Shown here: positions 22,800 through 33,533 of the stretch, one piece after another
Position numbering within the stretch: the first letter of the stretch is position 1
Layout: each line of letters begins with the position of its first letter
Position numbers and translations under genes: made by a program
DNA from: Fasciola hepatica
Taxonomy: Eukaryota > Platyhelminthes > Trematoda > Plagiorchiida > Fasciolidae
Reading direction: 5' to 3'
Assembly: GCA_948099385.1 (NCBI GenBank)
Contig: CANUEZ040000020.1
Coordinates: 10,309,501 to 10,373,500, forward strand
Length of the DNA stretch: 64,000 nt
Notes under the pieces: generated by a model
The model's database searches: none
Told to the model about the DNA's origin: nothing
What the model saw: the letters and a program-made list of their open reading frames with translations, nothing else

Positions 22800-24640
22800 T
22801 CCTCGAGAACCGGGACAATTGGGCTCAAAGCCTCGAACCCGTATAGTACTTCAAGACTTCATGACTTCAAAGCTAAGAACCGAGACTGTAAGCCTTTTGA
22901 GAACTTCCAAGCGGGAATTTGAGCTGAAATAGGCCCAGTCCGTAAGACAACAACCGAAGAAGTTCTACAGCTATGTACAGTCTAAAGGCTCAATAAGAAA
23001 TGCCGTAGGTCCGCTATCCACTAGAGACTATGGTTTTGTCACTGATGACCAGGGCAAAGCAGACGCCCTGGGGGAATACTTTGGTAGCGTACATAGAATG
23101 GATAGTGGGGTACGAGTAGATCTGACTCTGGTGCATCCTCTTCAGTTAAACGAGCTAGATCTTTCAGAGGAATGCGTGCGTAAGTACCTACAGGAGTTAA
23201 ACAGTCACAAGTCAGCGGGCCCAGATGGCATTCATCCAGCTATCATCAAGCCGTTGGCGGACATCATAGCTCCATCGGTATACAGTCTGTACAGATCCAC
23301 GTTGGCCCAGGGTAAGCTGCCTCAGAACCGGAAAGTCGCGGCGGTCGTGGCAATACATAAGAGTGAGCCTAAGTCGGCTGTGCAGAACTACAGGCCGGTA
23401 AGCCTAACTAGCATTCTATGTGAAGTCCTGGAGAAGATCATCCGTGCCCATATCTGCCAGCACTTACTGCAGCACTCCATGCTAAGTCCGGCGCAGCATG
23501 GATCCCTGAAAAATAGATCTTGCCTGACCAATCTCCTGTGCTTCTTAGATGAAGTAACTCGACGACTGGACTAAGGTAAGGAGGTTGAGGTATGCCACCT
23601 CGACTTTAGCAAGACTTTCGACCCAGGTAATCATCGTCTTTTGCTATACAAGATGGAGACTTTCGGTAAAGGCGGGCCGGTATATAGGTGGCTGGAGGAC
23701 TTCCTCTCCCGCAGGAAGTTTTACGTCAAAGTGGGGGACAGGTGCTCCAGTTTGGTGAATGTCACCAGTGGTGTACCTCGGGGATCCGTCCTAGGCCCGG
23801 TCCTTTTCTTGTTATTTATTAATGACCTAGCATCCATTCTTCAATCACCCAGCTTTATTTATGCGGATGATGTGAAGATTGTTGGATCTAAGGGTGGGGC
23901 GGACTTGGGCGGGGAAATAGGTACCGTCCTGAACTGGGCATACAAATGGGACTTACCTCTGAACGCTCAAAAAAGCCATTTGTTGTCAAGGGCAACAGAG
24001 AGCCTAACTGTCGCTCATGATCAAGGGCTGTTCACCGTAGAGGCAGTCAGTAGGGTTAAAGACACTGGGGTCATCATGAACAGTGACTTCAAATGGTCGA
24101 ATCAGTGCAACGCTGCTGCGCAAAAGGCTCGTGGGGAGCTCTTTGGACTGCGATCGGCTTTGTCCTGCTGTCAGCCGGAGGTATTCGTACCTATTTACAT
24201 GGCTATAGTACCACCTCACTTAGAAGATGGCATGCAGGCTTGGTCACCCTTCTACAAAAAGGACGCCGCCTGCCTAGAGAAAGTCCAACGGCTCGCCACA
24301 CGAATGGTTGAAGGGCAGAGGGGTAAAACTTACGAGCAGAGACTCTGCAACCTGAATCTTTTCTCGTTGGAAAGGAGGAGACGTCGAGGGGATCTCATAG
24401 AAATGTTCAAGTTTATGAAGGGCTTTTCTGGCCTTAGATCAGATAGTCTATTCCAAGTGGCCGTAGATTCCAGAACAAGGGGACATGAAAAGAAGCTGAT
24501 TAAAGCCCGATCTAGGTTGATGGCTAGATCGCACTTCTTCAGCAACAGGGTTGTGAACAGTTGAAACGGTCTGCCTGTTGGAATGGTAGATCTGCAGACC
24601 GTCCAATCCTTCAATGGTGCCCTAGGTCAGCCTTGAGTAT
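22800..24640 (+). pseudogene. CR1 retrotransposon RT copy with intact YADD (copy 4)
   Basis: A 5'-truncated CR1. The EN-RT linker is at 22860-23090. RT follows with SHKSAGPDGIHPAIIKPLAD (23203-23262), NYRPVSLTSILCEVLEKII (23386-23442), HLDFSKTFDPGNHRLL (motif A, about 23599-23645), GVPRGSVLGPVLFLLFINDL (23770-23830) and a preserved catalytic IYADDVKIVG (23857-23886). The tail ends FFSNRVVNS near 24564, followed by a TGA and a little more homology to about 24640. Only a few breaks are visible: a TAA at 23572-23574 and a TGA at 24562-24564, with a frame change in the linker. It is the best-preserved CR1 RT here and the same family as copy 1. It lies in the same orientation immediately upstream of GPR89. 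Confidence 0.88.
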
Positions 24641-24993
24641 ACCAAATAGATGGATGGTGGGGAGCACCATGGTCCTTCTGGAGTATGTTTTGATAGACTT
24701 TTTCCCTCTTTGCATACTGTCTCAGTGAACGCTCACGATGCATAATGTCTCTCGCAGTTGATGTGCGATGAGGTTTTTCGTTTCCCTCTCATTTTTAGCC
24801 GAGATTCGACGAAACACACTCGGCAGTGGTGGGTGCATAACTGGTGTGCATACCATCAAAGGAATTCTGGAAGCTCGATTGGCCGTGGCCATTACCTGTC
24901 CTGTGCAAACTGAACTGAACTGAACTGAACTGGACACTTGAACTGACCCTGAGCCGATCTCCCGTTAGATCCCTTCGGCTCGCGAGCGTACGA
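24641..24993 (+). promoter_or_regulatory. CR1 3' region / presumed 5' flank of GPR89
   Basis: This stretch joins the end of CR1 copy 4 to the GPR89 start. It contains a dispersed repeat segment (24750-24900, resembling 5325-5585) and a short (GAACT)n run at 24908-24932. No clear TATA box or initiator can be named. The host promoter or 5' untranslated region must lie here or upstream, so retrotransposon tail sequence is probably part of the gene's upstream region. That last point is inference. Confidence 0.3.
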
Positions 24994-25001
24994 ATGTGGC
25001 G

Positions 25002-25661
25002 ATGGGGTTTTTGTGGGATTCTTTTGTTTTGCTCTCGTCGCAGACATTTTTCTTTCTTATAGGATGGGCGTTCTTCTTACGGCATTTATTTCGAGACTAC
25101 GAAGTTGACAATAACATCGTTGTTGCGATATTCTCCTCAACGTTTTCACTATCTTGCACCATGTTCGAGTTAGTTATATTTGAAATACTAGATATCCTCA
25201 AGTCCTCTTCCCGAAGAATACACTGGCAGTTTGTTCTTTTTGCCACTCTGTTGGATGTTATAATTGTGTTACCCTTCTACATATCGTTTTACGTATCGAA
25301 GGGTCTTCGGTTTTTACCTCCGAGCCGTGCTTTCCGTACGACGTTATCATTGATAACAATGACAATATACCTCTATATGTTTTGGAAGGTGGGAAGCTCC
25401 TTTCCAATCATCAGTCCAAAGCATGGAATCATATCCTTCGAACAGTGCACTGGGCGAATCGGTGTAATAGGTGTGACAATCATGGCCTTGCTTTCTGGTT
25501 TTGGTGCTGTAAATTACCCGTACACATGTATGACATACTTCGCGCAGTCTGTGTCTCATTTAGAAATCAGAACCGCTGAGAAAAGGCTGCTACAAACTAT
25601 GGACATGATTCTGGTCAAACGAAGACGACTAGCTCAGCTGCAATTTGAAGCCAACCTACGC
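25002..25661 (+). CDS. GPR89: Golgi pH regulator (GPR89 family), first coding exon
   Basis: This exon encodes 220 residues of a GPHR/GPR89 family membrane protein. The family is reported as an anion channel/regulator that keeps the Golgi lumen acidic in animals; plant relatives are the GTGs. The protein begins MGFLWDSFVLLSSQ, matching the usual short N-terminus. About five membrane segments follow, with the family hallmarks CTMFELVIFEIL, FPIISPKHGI (about residues 134-143), GVIGVTIMALLSGFGAVNYPYT, and RLLQTMDMIL. I chose the ATG at 25002 for that match. An ATG at 24994 is in another frame and ends after about 22 codons. The exon ends ...NLR with a donor gtaagt at 25662 (phase 0); reading on soon reaches a stop. 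The frame is open and intact, unlike every transposon nearby. Confidence 0.93.
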
Positions 25662-25712
25662 GTAAGTCTGCACCACTTGCTTGTTGCTGCACGGTATCAC
25701 CACAGGGTATGA

Positions 25713-26390
25713 TCACTTTTGAAGTGGGACCCTTGACTGATGCCAGCCGTCGTAGCAAGCTATATACATGTTCCCATGAGTTCCTACTTTTCTCACCGTT
25801 CGCACGTGAAAAGTAACAGGAAAGAACATGTAAACCGTGATCACATGCCTCAAATCTCTTAACTTAGTAAACACAGAGAAACCACCTATATGCATCTCAC
25901 GTATATCGTAGTAAACTAAGTTTACGGATTCATTTGGCAAAATAAAGTCCCTCGAATGTGTACTGTGAAGACCGTCGTCGTAAACTGAAGACCGTTTCAA
26001 ATTTCAAGTTTCCGGAATTGGAGGCGGTGGGGCACCTTCCGTATGGGCCTCACCACCATCCACCCTTGACTATAGCCTTACAATAGAGATTCACGCCAAC
26101 GCCCCATCAGGTGTGCGTCAAGTTTCCTTTTGAATAGTTTGTAATTTATCCCTTCCACCACGTCAGCTGGCAGTGCGTTCCACATTTTGTTGCCCTCCTG
26201 GAAAGACGGTAGGCTAACGGTAGACTAATCGATTGCAGCTTTATGAACGTCATCGAGTGCCTCTTGTGCGCGACCGCTCACGAAGGGGGGATTCCGCCTG
26301 GAACTCGGCGCTCATTTCGCCCCGGAATATTGGTCAGATGCATATCAGATCACCGCTCACTCTTCGATACACTTCCGGAAACAGATCCGG
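25713..26390. other. Intronic DNA, no recognised feature
   Basis: No coding or repeat family recognised. The plus strand near 26090-26190 could be a non-LTR RT tail remnant, but the similarity is too weak to call. Confidence 0.3.
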
Positions 26391-26396
26391 TAACTC

Positions 26397-26498
26397 CATC
26401 ATCATCATCGTCATCATCAGCAACATTATCATCATAAACATTATTATTGTTATTATTACTATTATTATTATTATTACTGTTATTATTATCACCGTAAG
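26397..26498. repeat. Trinucleotide microsatellite tail of RTE copy A
   Basis: An ATC/ATT-rich run (catcatcatcatcgtc ... attattattattactg) directly beside the 3' end of the minus-strand RTE. RTE-clade LINEs commonly end in short tandem repeats rather than poly(A), and the twin copy at 33.5 kb has the same arrangement. Confidence 0.85.
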
Positions 26499-26689
26499 GC
26501 ATTATACAGTAGGGCAAGCCCCACTGACCACTGCCTTTCTCACCATCTTGCACGTTGAATTAGAAAGTATGAATGTACAAGATGGACAGGGAGTAGACCT
26601 ACACGGGTGGGGAAAGGAAAGAATGCCCTAATAGCCAACACACGGAATACACAGTCTAACTGTACAAAAAAACATCGATCAATCATTTT

Positions 26690-28637
26690 AATCCGATAGA
26701 AAGTGACAACACGGTCGCCACTGTTCGCGGTTTGCAGCCATATCCTTCAGTGTCTCCAGCCAACTGGTAGACGGATCTTTTGGACCCCAACCACGAAGAC
26801 CTGAGGCAGCTACTTTTCCTAAGTCTGCTGTACATTTCCTCATTCCTGGCTGCCACGTCATCTGTTGACCTCCATGTGGCCTCTTCCACTCCCTAGGAGG
26901 AACGGAGAATAGGACACGTTATGGCAGACGTGTGTTTGGCATACGTAACGCATGCCCCAACCAACGAAGTCTACTAATCTGGATACGCTATGACAGAACG
27001 TTCTCCGAATTAGTACCCAATACTCGATTTCTGACCTCGGCTAATCCACCCGATCTAAGCGATACTGCGTAAACATCTGTGGTCGAAAACCCTAAGATGA
27101 CGAATATCTTCAGCACGTAGACTCCAAGTTTCGCACCCATGCAACAAAACTGAACGCACTGCGGCACAGTATACACGGCTTTCAACTTCAGTGAAATATC
27201 AGATCGATGCCACAAGTGCTTCAGTCCAGCGTACGCCGCTCGAGCCTTGGATATCCGTATGCTCACCTCTACTACAGTGCTCCCACCCGTCGTCACGCTG
27301 CTGCCGAGGTAGGTGAAACGGTCGACAACTGACAGCAACTCCCCATCGAGAATGAAGCTCGGAATCGTTGAGGTCCAGTCTTGTAACATCACCTTACACT
27401 TTGAAGGTGCAAAGCGCATGCCGAATGAAGCTACAGCTTTTGTGAGTCTATCTAGTGCACGTTGAGCATGTTCCGTGGATTCAAACAAGCAGACAACGTC
27501 GTCCGCGTAATCTAGATCACACAGATTTCCACTATTTCCTAGTTCGACGTTTACATCCCGAAGATTTTGCAGCGCACTCTCCATTAATTCGTCCATGACG
27601 AAGTTGAAAAGAAATGGAGACATAGGAAATCCCTGTCGAACACCACTGGTTGTTTCAAACCGACCGGATAGTTCACTGTAAACTCTAACGCGGCCAGAAG
27701 TATGAGAATACAACGTTCTCTATAGGTTCACGAGCTTCTGGGGCATACCTTTTCGATGAAGAGTACTGAAAAGCGCTGTTGGATCAACTGAATCGAAGGC
27801 GCCTTTCAAGTCTAAAAAGACTATTATTGTCGGTCGGCGGTGCGTGTGACGCGTTTCAAATAGTCGGTGAAGAGTAAAAATCTGGTCGATGCATCCTCGA
27901 CCTGGGCGGAATTCAGCCTGCTGTCCGCGGGCATTCCTTTCACGAGCCGGTGTAAGACGGTGTAGCAGAATCGAGGCTAACACCTTGGTGACTATTGGAA
28001 TTGGGCTAATCCCACGGTGGTTACTATAGTCATTGAGTATTCCCTTCTTGAAGATGGGAACAACCAACGACTCGCTCCATATTAGCGGAATACGCTCCTT
28101 GTTCCAAATGTCACGGAGCAAGACGGTACGTGATTTTATCAGAGCATCTCCACCCAGTTTGAAATGAAACGGGGGAAGTTCGTCGGGACCTGCCGCTTTC
28201 CCTCGCTTTAGTAATCGAATGCATAACTCTACTTCTACTTTCGATGGGAGCTGAAGTGATACCACCCAAGGAATCACAGTTGTTGACACGGGAGTAACTA
28301 CACTAGCGTGCGGCCAGCTAAACTGTTCCTTGAAGTATTCGGCCCAACGATCAAGCCTTTGCTGTTTTCCATGTATAGGTTTTCCATTTCTATCGCATAT
28401 CGTTTCACTGACCTGGTTTCGCCGTCCACCGGTGTCACGAATAAGTTTGAACAGTCTTTGACTGTTACCTGAAGCAGCTGCTATTTCCGTTTCTTCGACT
28501 ACCCTAACCCACCAATTTTTGCGATCATTTTCAGAGCTTTTCGTAACTTGCCTTTGTGGATTCCTCCGTATCCTGTTCATCTCTTTACTGTTCGAGAGTT
28601 GACGTTTTTGCTTCATTAGACAGATCGACTCTTGCAA
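26690..28637 (-). pseudogene. RTE reverse transcriptase and C-terminal domain (copy A)
   Basis: Two open stretches, 27720-28637 and 26988-27713, separated by one TAG, with the C-terminal part continuing past further stops to about 26690. Motifs in order: RGKAAGPDELPPFHFKLGG, LVVPIFKKGILNDYSNHRGI, FRPGRGCIDQIFTLHRL, IVFLDLKGAFDSVDPTALF (motif A), SGVRQGFPMSPFLFNFVMDE (motif B), an intact LDYADDVVCLFE (catalytic), APSKCKVML and RFTYLGSSVTTGG. Past the stop at about 26986 the frame continues RIQISRLRWLGHALRMPNTR. The polymerase residues are preserved but the frame has at least three stops. Confidence 0.9.
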
Positions 28638-28640
28638 AAT

Positions 28641-30643
28641 TCAGTGTCTTTGATGGACAACAGATCTAGGACCACGTGCGAAACCTGCTGTCTTGTGCAT
28701 AACCCGTTTAATGTGTGCCCAATGCTCATCTACATTATTGTTCGTCGTAGATCCTAGCTCATGTGCTAATTTTTGTTCATAACTGGTGTAAACCTCTGGA
28801 TCAAACAAACGTTGTACGGCTAATCGGGTTTGCGGTTTGCGACGATGACCATGCAACTGGAGAGATAATCGCAATAAAACTAATGCATGGTCCGACTCTA
28901 CATACATGGACCAGTAAGATCTACAGTTCTGAACAGAACTGCGCCGCCGGTAGCTTACGGTGGTAGGATCAATCTGGCTAGGAGTGCCTGTAGTTAGAGC
29001 GCCATGTCGCTGTGCGACGCGAGCTGTGTCGGAAATTAGTGCTAGACAAGAACAATCGGTTGTCTGCACAAAACTGGAGAAGCCTATCCCCGTTATTTGT
29101 AAACTCAGCAGATAAAGCACAACGCCCAACTAAACAAGCTTCTGCCGTACTAAGTTTTTCCAACTTGTGCATTGAAGTCACCAGCTAGCACTGCAATGTC
29201 AGAACCTTTCCTGCTGCGAACGAGGGTGGCGAGTTCATCATAGAACTCATCTTTCTGCAAGTCTGAGCTGCAGTCCGTTGGGGCGTACGCCGAGATCACA
29301 AACAAATTGCGCTGAACACAATTATCCTTTCGTATGCCGACTGGCCCCTGGACTCTCACAGCACATAAACGACTATTAACCGGGATCCAGTCTAAAAGGG
29401 CAGCCTCAGCCTTCTCAGTCAAGACTATCTGTTGCGACTATCCCGATGTCTAGGGCTGTGAATCTATCAGTAACTTGGTTTCACTAGCTACACGCACGAT
29501 ATGGGCAGAACACGATTACGGGCAGCAGAACAAATTCCAATCGAATAACCGTGTTTATCGATGATTCGTGGTTCTAAATAATACAATAAGCATAAATATA
29601 CAGCAAATAAAGGACTCACAGCCAGGTGAGAAACCAAGAACAATGGGCAGTAAGCTTCCGAAAATCGGGACAGCGCAGAAAATAAAAACGGTCCACTTAG
29701 CAGGCAGCTGAACGAAACTGTAGCGCAGTTCGGTTGCGGTACAGTCAATAAATCAAGAGCGTTTATCGTCAAAGATCAATAAATCGATTACAAACGCGTG
29801 AATTGGACTGTGGTTGCAATGATAAAAAGTGTCATTAACAAATAAGTACAAATAAGCTAAGTCTGTGGAGTAAACAAAGGCACGTGTCAACATGAATAGG
29901 CGAATCCCGCACTAGATCTGTTAATGCCGTTGACGTATGACGGCCAATAGTGGAGTGCACTGACAGAAACGATAAGGCTGGGAGTTCGAGCCTCCGCTCG
30001 GCAGTACAAATGAAACACTCAGAAAGATTATATAACAGTAAAAGTGTAGACCTTCGGAAAAACAAGGTTATGGACAAATACGTGAACTGTTCATGTAAAA
30101 AGTACCATGAAACTCAAGTATAAACTGATGTGATACCTTAGAAACAGGGAAAATACATTACGAATGTCCGGGGTTCACGATGCATGTACTCACTACTAAT
30201 AAGTAACTAAACAGAAGACAAAAGGACAAACTCTAATTACGATTCGTAATTAACACTATCTCTACACCACGTTGACCCGCAGCTCGAGCTACTTCGTCTC
30301 CTGAAGTGCGCAGAAAATACCTCGATGAGATACCAGGAGCAGTTAGTTGAATTACACTGCTCGAATCCTGTATACGCGTTTCACTTAAGCAGCAGACATC
30401 AATCTTCAGAGAATCTGTTGTGAGGGCTAGGAACTCCTGCTGACCAACCTGCATGAGTGTACGCACGTTGAAGGAGCCGAGATTCAGAGACTGACGAGGC
30501 TGAAGAAAATGTGAGTTACCAGACAAAGGATTATTCACGATACTATTTGACAGTGAACCGTTGCGAGTATCAACTGTGTTATCAGTGGGAGCATTATGGG
30601 TGGATAGATGGGGCAAAGAGGGGTGGTTAGGGACAGAAGACAA
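28641..30643 (-). pseudogene. RTE apurinic-type endonuclease, split by an insertion (copy A)
   Basis: The N-terminal part at 30233-30643 has LNLGSFNVRTLMQVGQQE and VCCLSETRIQD, carrying the conserved N and E of APE-type endonucleases. It breaks off at VEIVLI (about 30255). The domain resumes at about 29428 in another frame with IVLTEKAEAALLDWIPVNSRLCAV, then ISAYAPTDCSSDLQKDEF and VLAGDFNAQVG. A linker in 28641-29129 follows (DHALVLLRLSLQ contains the SDH-like catalytic histidine region). Frame changes near 29150 and a stop near 28640 add to the damage. Confidence 0.88.
29431..30249. mobile_element. 0.8-kb insert in the RTE endonuclease with pol III box-like motifs
   Basis: This segment interrupts the RTE endonuclease and has no similarity to it. 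It is bracketed by tcaagactatct (29419-29430) and ttaacactatct (30250-30261), a 12-bp direct repeat with two mismatches, as expected for a target duplication. On the plus strand tagtggagtgc (29948-29958) fits an A box at 10 of 11 positions and gttcgagcc (29984-29992) fits a B box. It may therefore contain a tRNA-derived, SINE-like part. No ORF with a known domain is present. Its full identity is unknown. Confidence 0.5.
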
Positions 30644-31149
30644 AGGTTGACTAAAGTAGAGGGAACTCTGAGCAGTAGCTCACTTATCACTACCCACCCC
30701 GCTCGATGCAATGGGCAGTGCGGTCCTGATTATCCTGCCCGACGACCAATGCAGTATGGTATTCTTTGTATTCGTGCAGTTCATGGGAGATGTTGGACGG
30801 GTACTGCTAAGGTGTCCAGCCCCAAAGCAGGAGATCGATTAGGGTCTTCATCCAAAGCCTTTAGTTCTAACAAGAACCTATCCGCAAGTCAGCGGGATGG
30901 CTGAGTGGAAGTCCGCTTGCTTGGATCAATTATTCTTCCACTGATTTTGCTGATTGAGTTGCCAGCTCAGGTCGACCATAAAACTGGAGGACCAAGAGAC
31001 TGGACTTTGTCTGGCTTCTACCCATTGACCTTTCGGGCTTGGTTGCATCTCCGGCTCAAGGAAGCCATTTTGAATAGGTCTTTGGGTCATAGAGGCGCTC
31101 AAGCCATCACACCATGCAAGGTGCAATCTCGTCGTGACGGTCCAGCTGC

Positions 31150-33000
31150 CTGTCGTGACTGATCTCTCGTAGTCCAACGACGAGTCGAGTGGCGGCTCGT
31201 CGCAGCCTTTCCGACTTCGCGAATTCAGCAGCGGTGCAGGGTAGTGTAGCGGCTCCACCATACTCCAGTCGAGGATGTACGTGTGAGGTACACAGGAGTT
31301 TGAAAACACCATGAGGTTGCTTTCCTAACGTCCAGCGGATGCCGCCATAGAAGCTCCATGCCGGGGCACACACCCTGCCAGTGTGATAGTGGGTTTTGTG
31401 CGTAGAGGATACTATCATTCTCAAGTCTCTCACCGATAAACATTCGAATAGTTGCTCCTTGGAAAGAGTAGATGCCATCGGGTCTCGGTCTCCCTAGCTG
31501 CAGCTGAGCGCACTTTTTTACATTAACTAGGAGGGTTCACACGCTAGACCACTGCGTTAGAGTGACCAAATCCGTTTATAGTGCCTCGTGATCCGCTGTA
31601 GTTTTGATCGCACGCCAGATTTTGAGATCGCCGGCGTAGATCAGACAAGAGGACATCAGTTCTTATAACGAGTCGTTGATGAACGCCAGGAATAGCAATG
31701 GGCCTAAGATCGAACCTTGTGGTACTCCATTGGAGGCCTCATGCCATTCAGAGTACGATGAAGCCACTTTCGCTGAGAAGGACCTCCCCTTCAGTGAGTC
31801 TTCGATCCACTTGAGTGACTGGTCTGTCACTCCTAACGATCTCAACTTAGTGAGCAAACGGTTGTGCTGCACTTTTTCGAAGGCTTTGCTGAAGTCATCA
31901 CAGATAACGTCCGTAGTAAGGCCCCCCGCTCTAGCTTGTGCCCATTGCTCACGTGCCAGTAATAGGCTGCAGAGGCAAGATTGACCCTATTCAGAAGCCA
32001 TGCTGCCGGTGGCTGAGAAGCTCGTGACCCTAAGTATTCATGCAGTTGTGTCGAGACTAGTCGTTCCATAGTCTATCCGACCGCACACGTAAGACTAACT
32101 GGGCAGTAATTCACAGTTTTGACTTTTTGCCGCCCTTGAACATTGGAATGACAATGGCTTTTTCCATTCGGATGGCAGTTTGCAGCGTTCATCGAGTTGT
32201 TAATCGCTATTTTGGGTGGGGCCCAATGACTTCAGCTAGTTCCCAGAAGACTAGTGAGTGAATCCCATCCGATCTAGGCAGTGTATGTGACCGGAACTCT
32301 CGCAGAGCATGGACAACATCTTCCACCACGAACGATCGCAATGTCGTGATGGTTGCACTCTGTGGGGGCTGAGGTAAAGACGACCTCTCTGTGGCAAAAA
32401 CAGCAGCATAGTGTCGTGCTAATAGCGCTGCGTTAGCGCAATCGGAGTCCGCGATGCCTCCATCATGTAACAATGTTGGGATGTCTGGACGAGTTTAAGT
32501 CCTCCTCAGTTGTGCAAACAGCCTTTTCGGTGCTGAGACGGAATCCGCTGAAAGTCTCTTCGTATTCGCGTCTCTTTGTAGCCTTCAGCGTCGAACATCA
32601 GTTCCGGATTTGTTTGTAACTATCGTATCCCGTGCCAGGGGGTCGAAAATGTTGCCAAGCTCGGTCTCGTTGTCGCAGCTGACTTCGTGGTTTCCTGTCA
32701 AATCACGGCGGCCCTTTTGCATGACTTCGTCGCCTGTGTGGATGTGCAAATAAACGCACCAATGGGGTTATCCCCAACGTGAGGAACTGCAGGCTTCGTC
32801 CACTTTATCACCAACGATCGAATCCAATGGTAGGGCAGCAGCTGCTTCTTTCATTTCAACAAATGGTATGCGTCACACGTTCAGTCCGCACGGCGGTTTC
32901 TGATGAGCGGATGCTTCGCGCTTCCAACAGGTGGCTACTTTCGCATGATCACTGGAGCCTAACGGCGATAGCACATCAATTCCATTATTGTTAGAGGTTC
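31150..33000 (-). pseudogene. CR1/Jockey-like non-LTR EN-RT remnant
   Basis: Minus strand, from high to low coordinates. The endonuclease end (LSPLGSSDHAKVATCW) is at about 32920-32970, the EN-RT linker (RLSADSVSAPKRLFAQLRR) at about 32505-32560, and the start of RT (LLHDGGIADSD, then LREFRSHTLPRSDGIHSLVF) at 32207-32473. Broken palm segments follow, then SNGVPQGSILGPLLFLAFIN (31672-31735). The catalytic box at about 31611-31645 reads IYAGDLKIW, with YADD changed to YAGD. The tail is at 31150-31480 (RRAATRLVVGL). Multiple stops and frame changes. It is inserted next to, or interrupted by, the 5' end of RTE copy A. Confidence 0.8.
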
Positions 33001-33482
33001 GCGAGGAGTCCCCGGCGCCGAATATCCTCGTTGGTTAAGTACCACCGGTAACAGTCTGTAATCAGTTGCCTCCTTCCTCCGGATGTGCATTTATTATGCA
33101 ATAGACGAAAAAAAGTAATTACATGCTAGGGAAAAGACATTAGTTTTGATCAGTATGACGGATATGTTCATCAAAAACGAGCTCGTGCCGATTCCTTTCA
33201 TTCAATATCATGTCTTCACACCGTCTCTTAACTTTCGTTGATCTTGAGGTATTTCATGTATCTGGATGATCGATTTAACTCAGTCAGCGTCAGCCGATAA
33301 AGTTATCCGTATTGATCGTCTTTTCGTCCTTTGACAGGCAGCCACGAATAGTCGAGGTCGGGGATTCTGGGACGTAATACGTACTGTCGGAACGTCTATC
33401 ACAAATCAGCGAGTCAATGAAAAAGTGATACAACATGAGGTGAGTGCACATTATGCTTTGTAATACTATTTGAGTTGTCCAA
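33001..33482. other. Intronic DNA, no recognised feature
   Basis: Nothing recognised between the CR1-like remnant and the microsatellite tail of RTE copy B. Confidence 0.3.
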
Positions 33483-33485
33483 CAC

Positions 33486-33519
<34 letters not shown>
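33483..33519. repeat. (ATC)n microsatellite tail of RTE copy B
   Basis: About eleven uninterrupted ATC units (caccatcatc...atcatcg) next to the 3' end of the minus-strand RTE twin. It corresponds to the degenerate tail at 26397-26498. Confidence 0.9.
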
Positions 33520-33533
33520 GTACAGCGTTAAGC

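Larger units (their letters stand above)
26508..31145 (-). mobile_element. RTE-clade non-LTR retrotransposon, near full length (copy A)
   Basis: Minus-strand element with, in order, a 5' leader (about 30960-31145, shared with 37640-37800 and 59460-59612), endonuclease (30643 down to about 28900), linker, RT (28637 to about 27000), a C-terminal part, a 3' untranslated stretch and a microsatellite tail. The EN is interrupted by a non-homologous insert at 29431-30249. The RT motifs resemble those of SR2/BovB-like RTE elements. Stops at several points, including TGA near 28640 and TAG near 27717, make it non-functional. A 5'-truncated near-identical twin lies 7026 bp away. Confidence 0.88.

Noticed and set aside
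24996..25001. GPR89 start two codons earlier at GTG
   Set aside because: Not a standard eukaryotic start; the ATG at 25002 gives the family-typical N-terminus.
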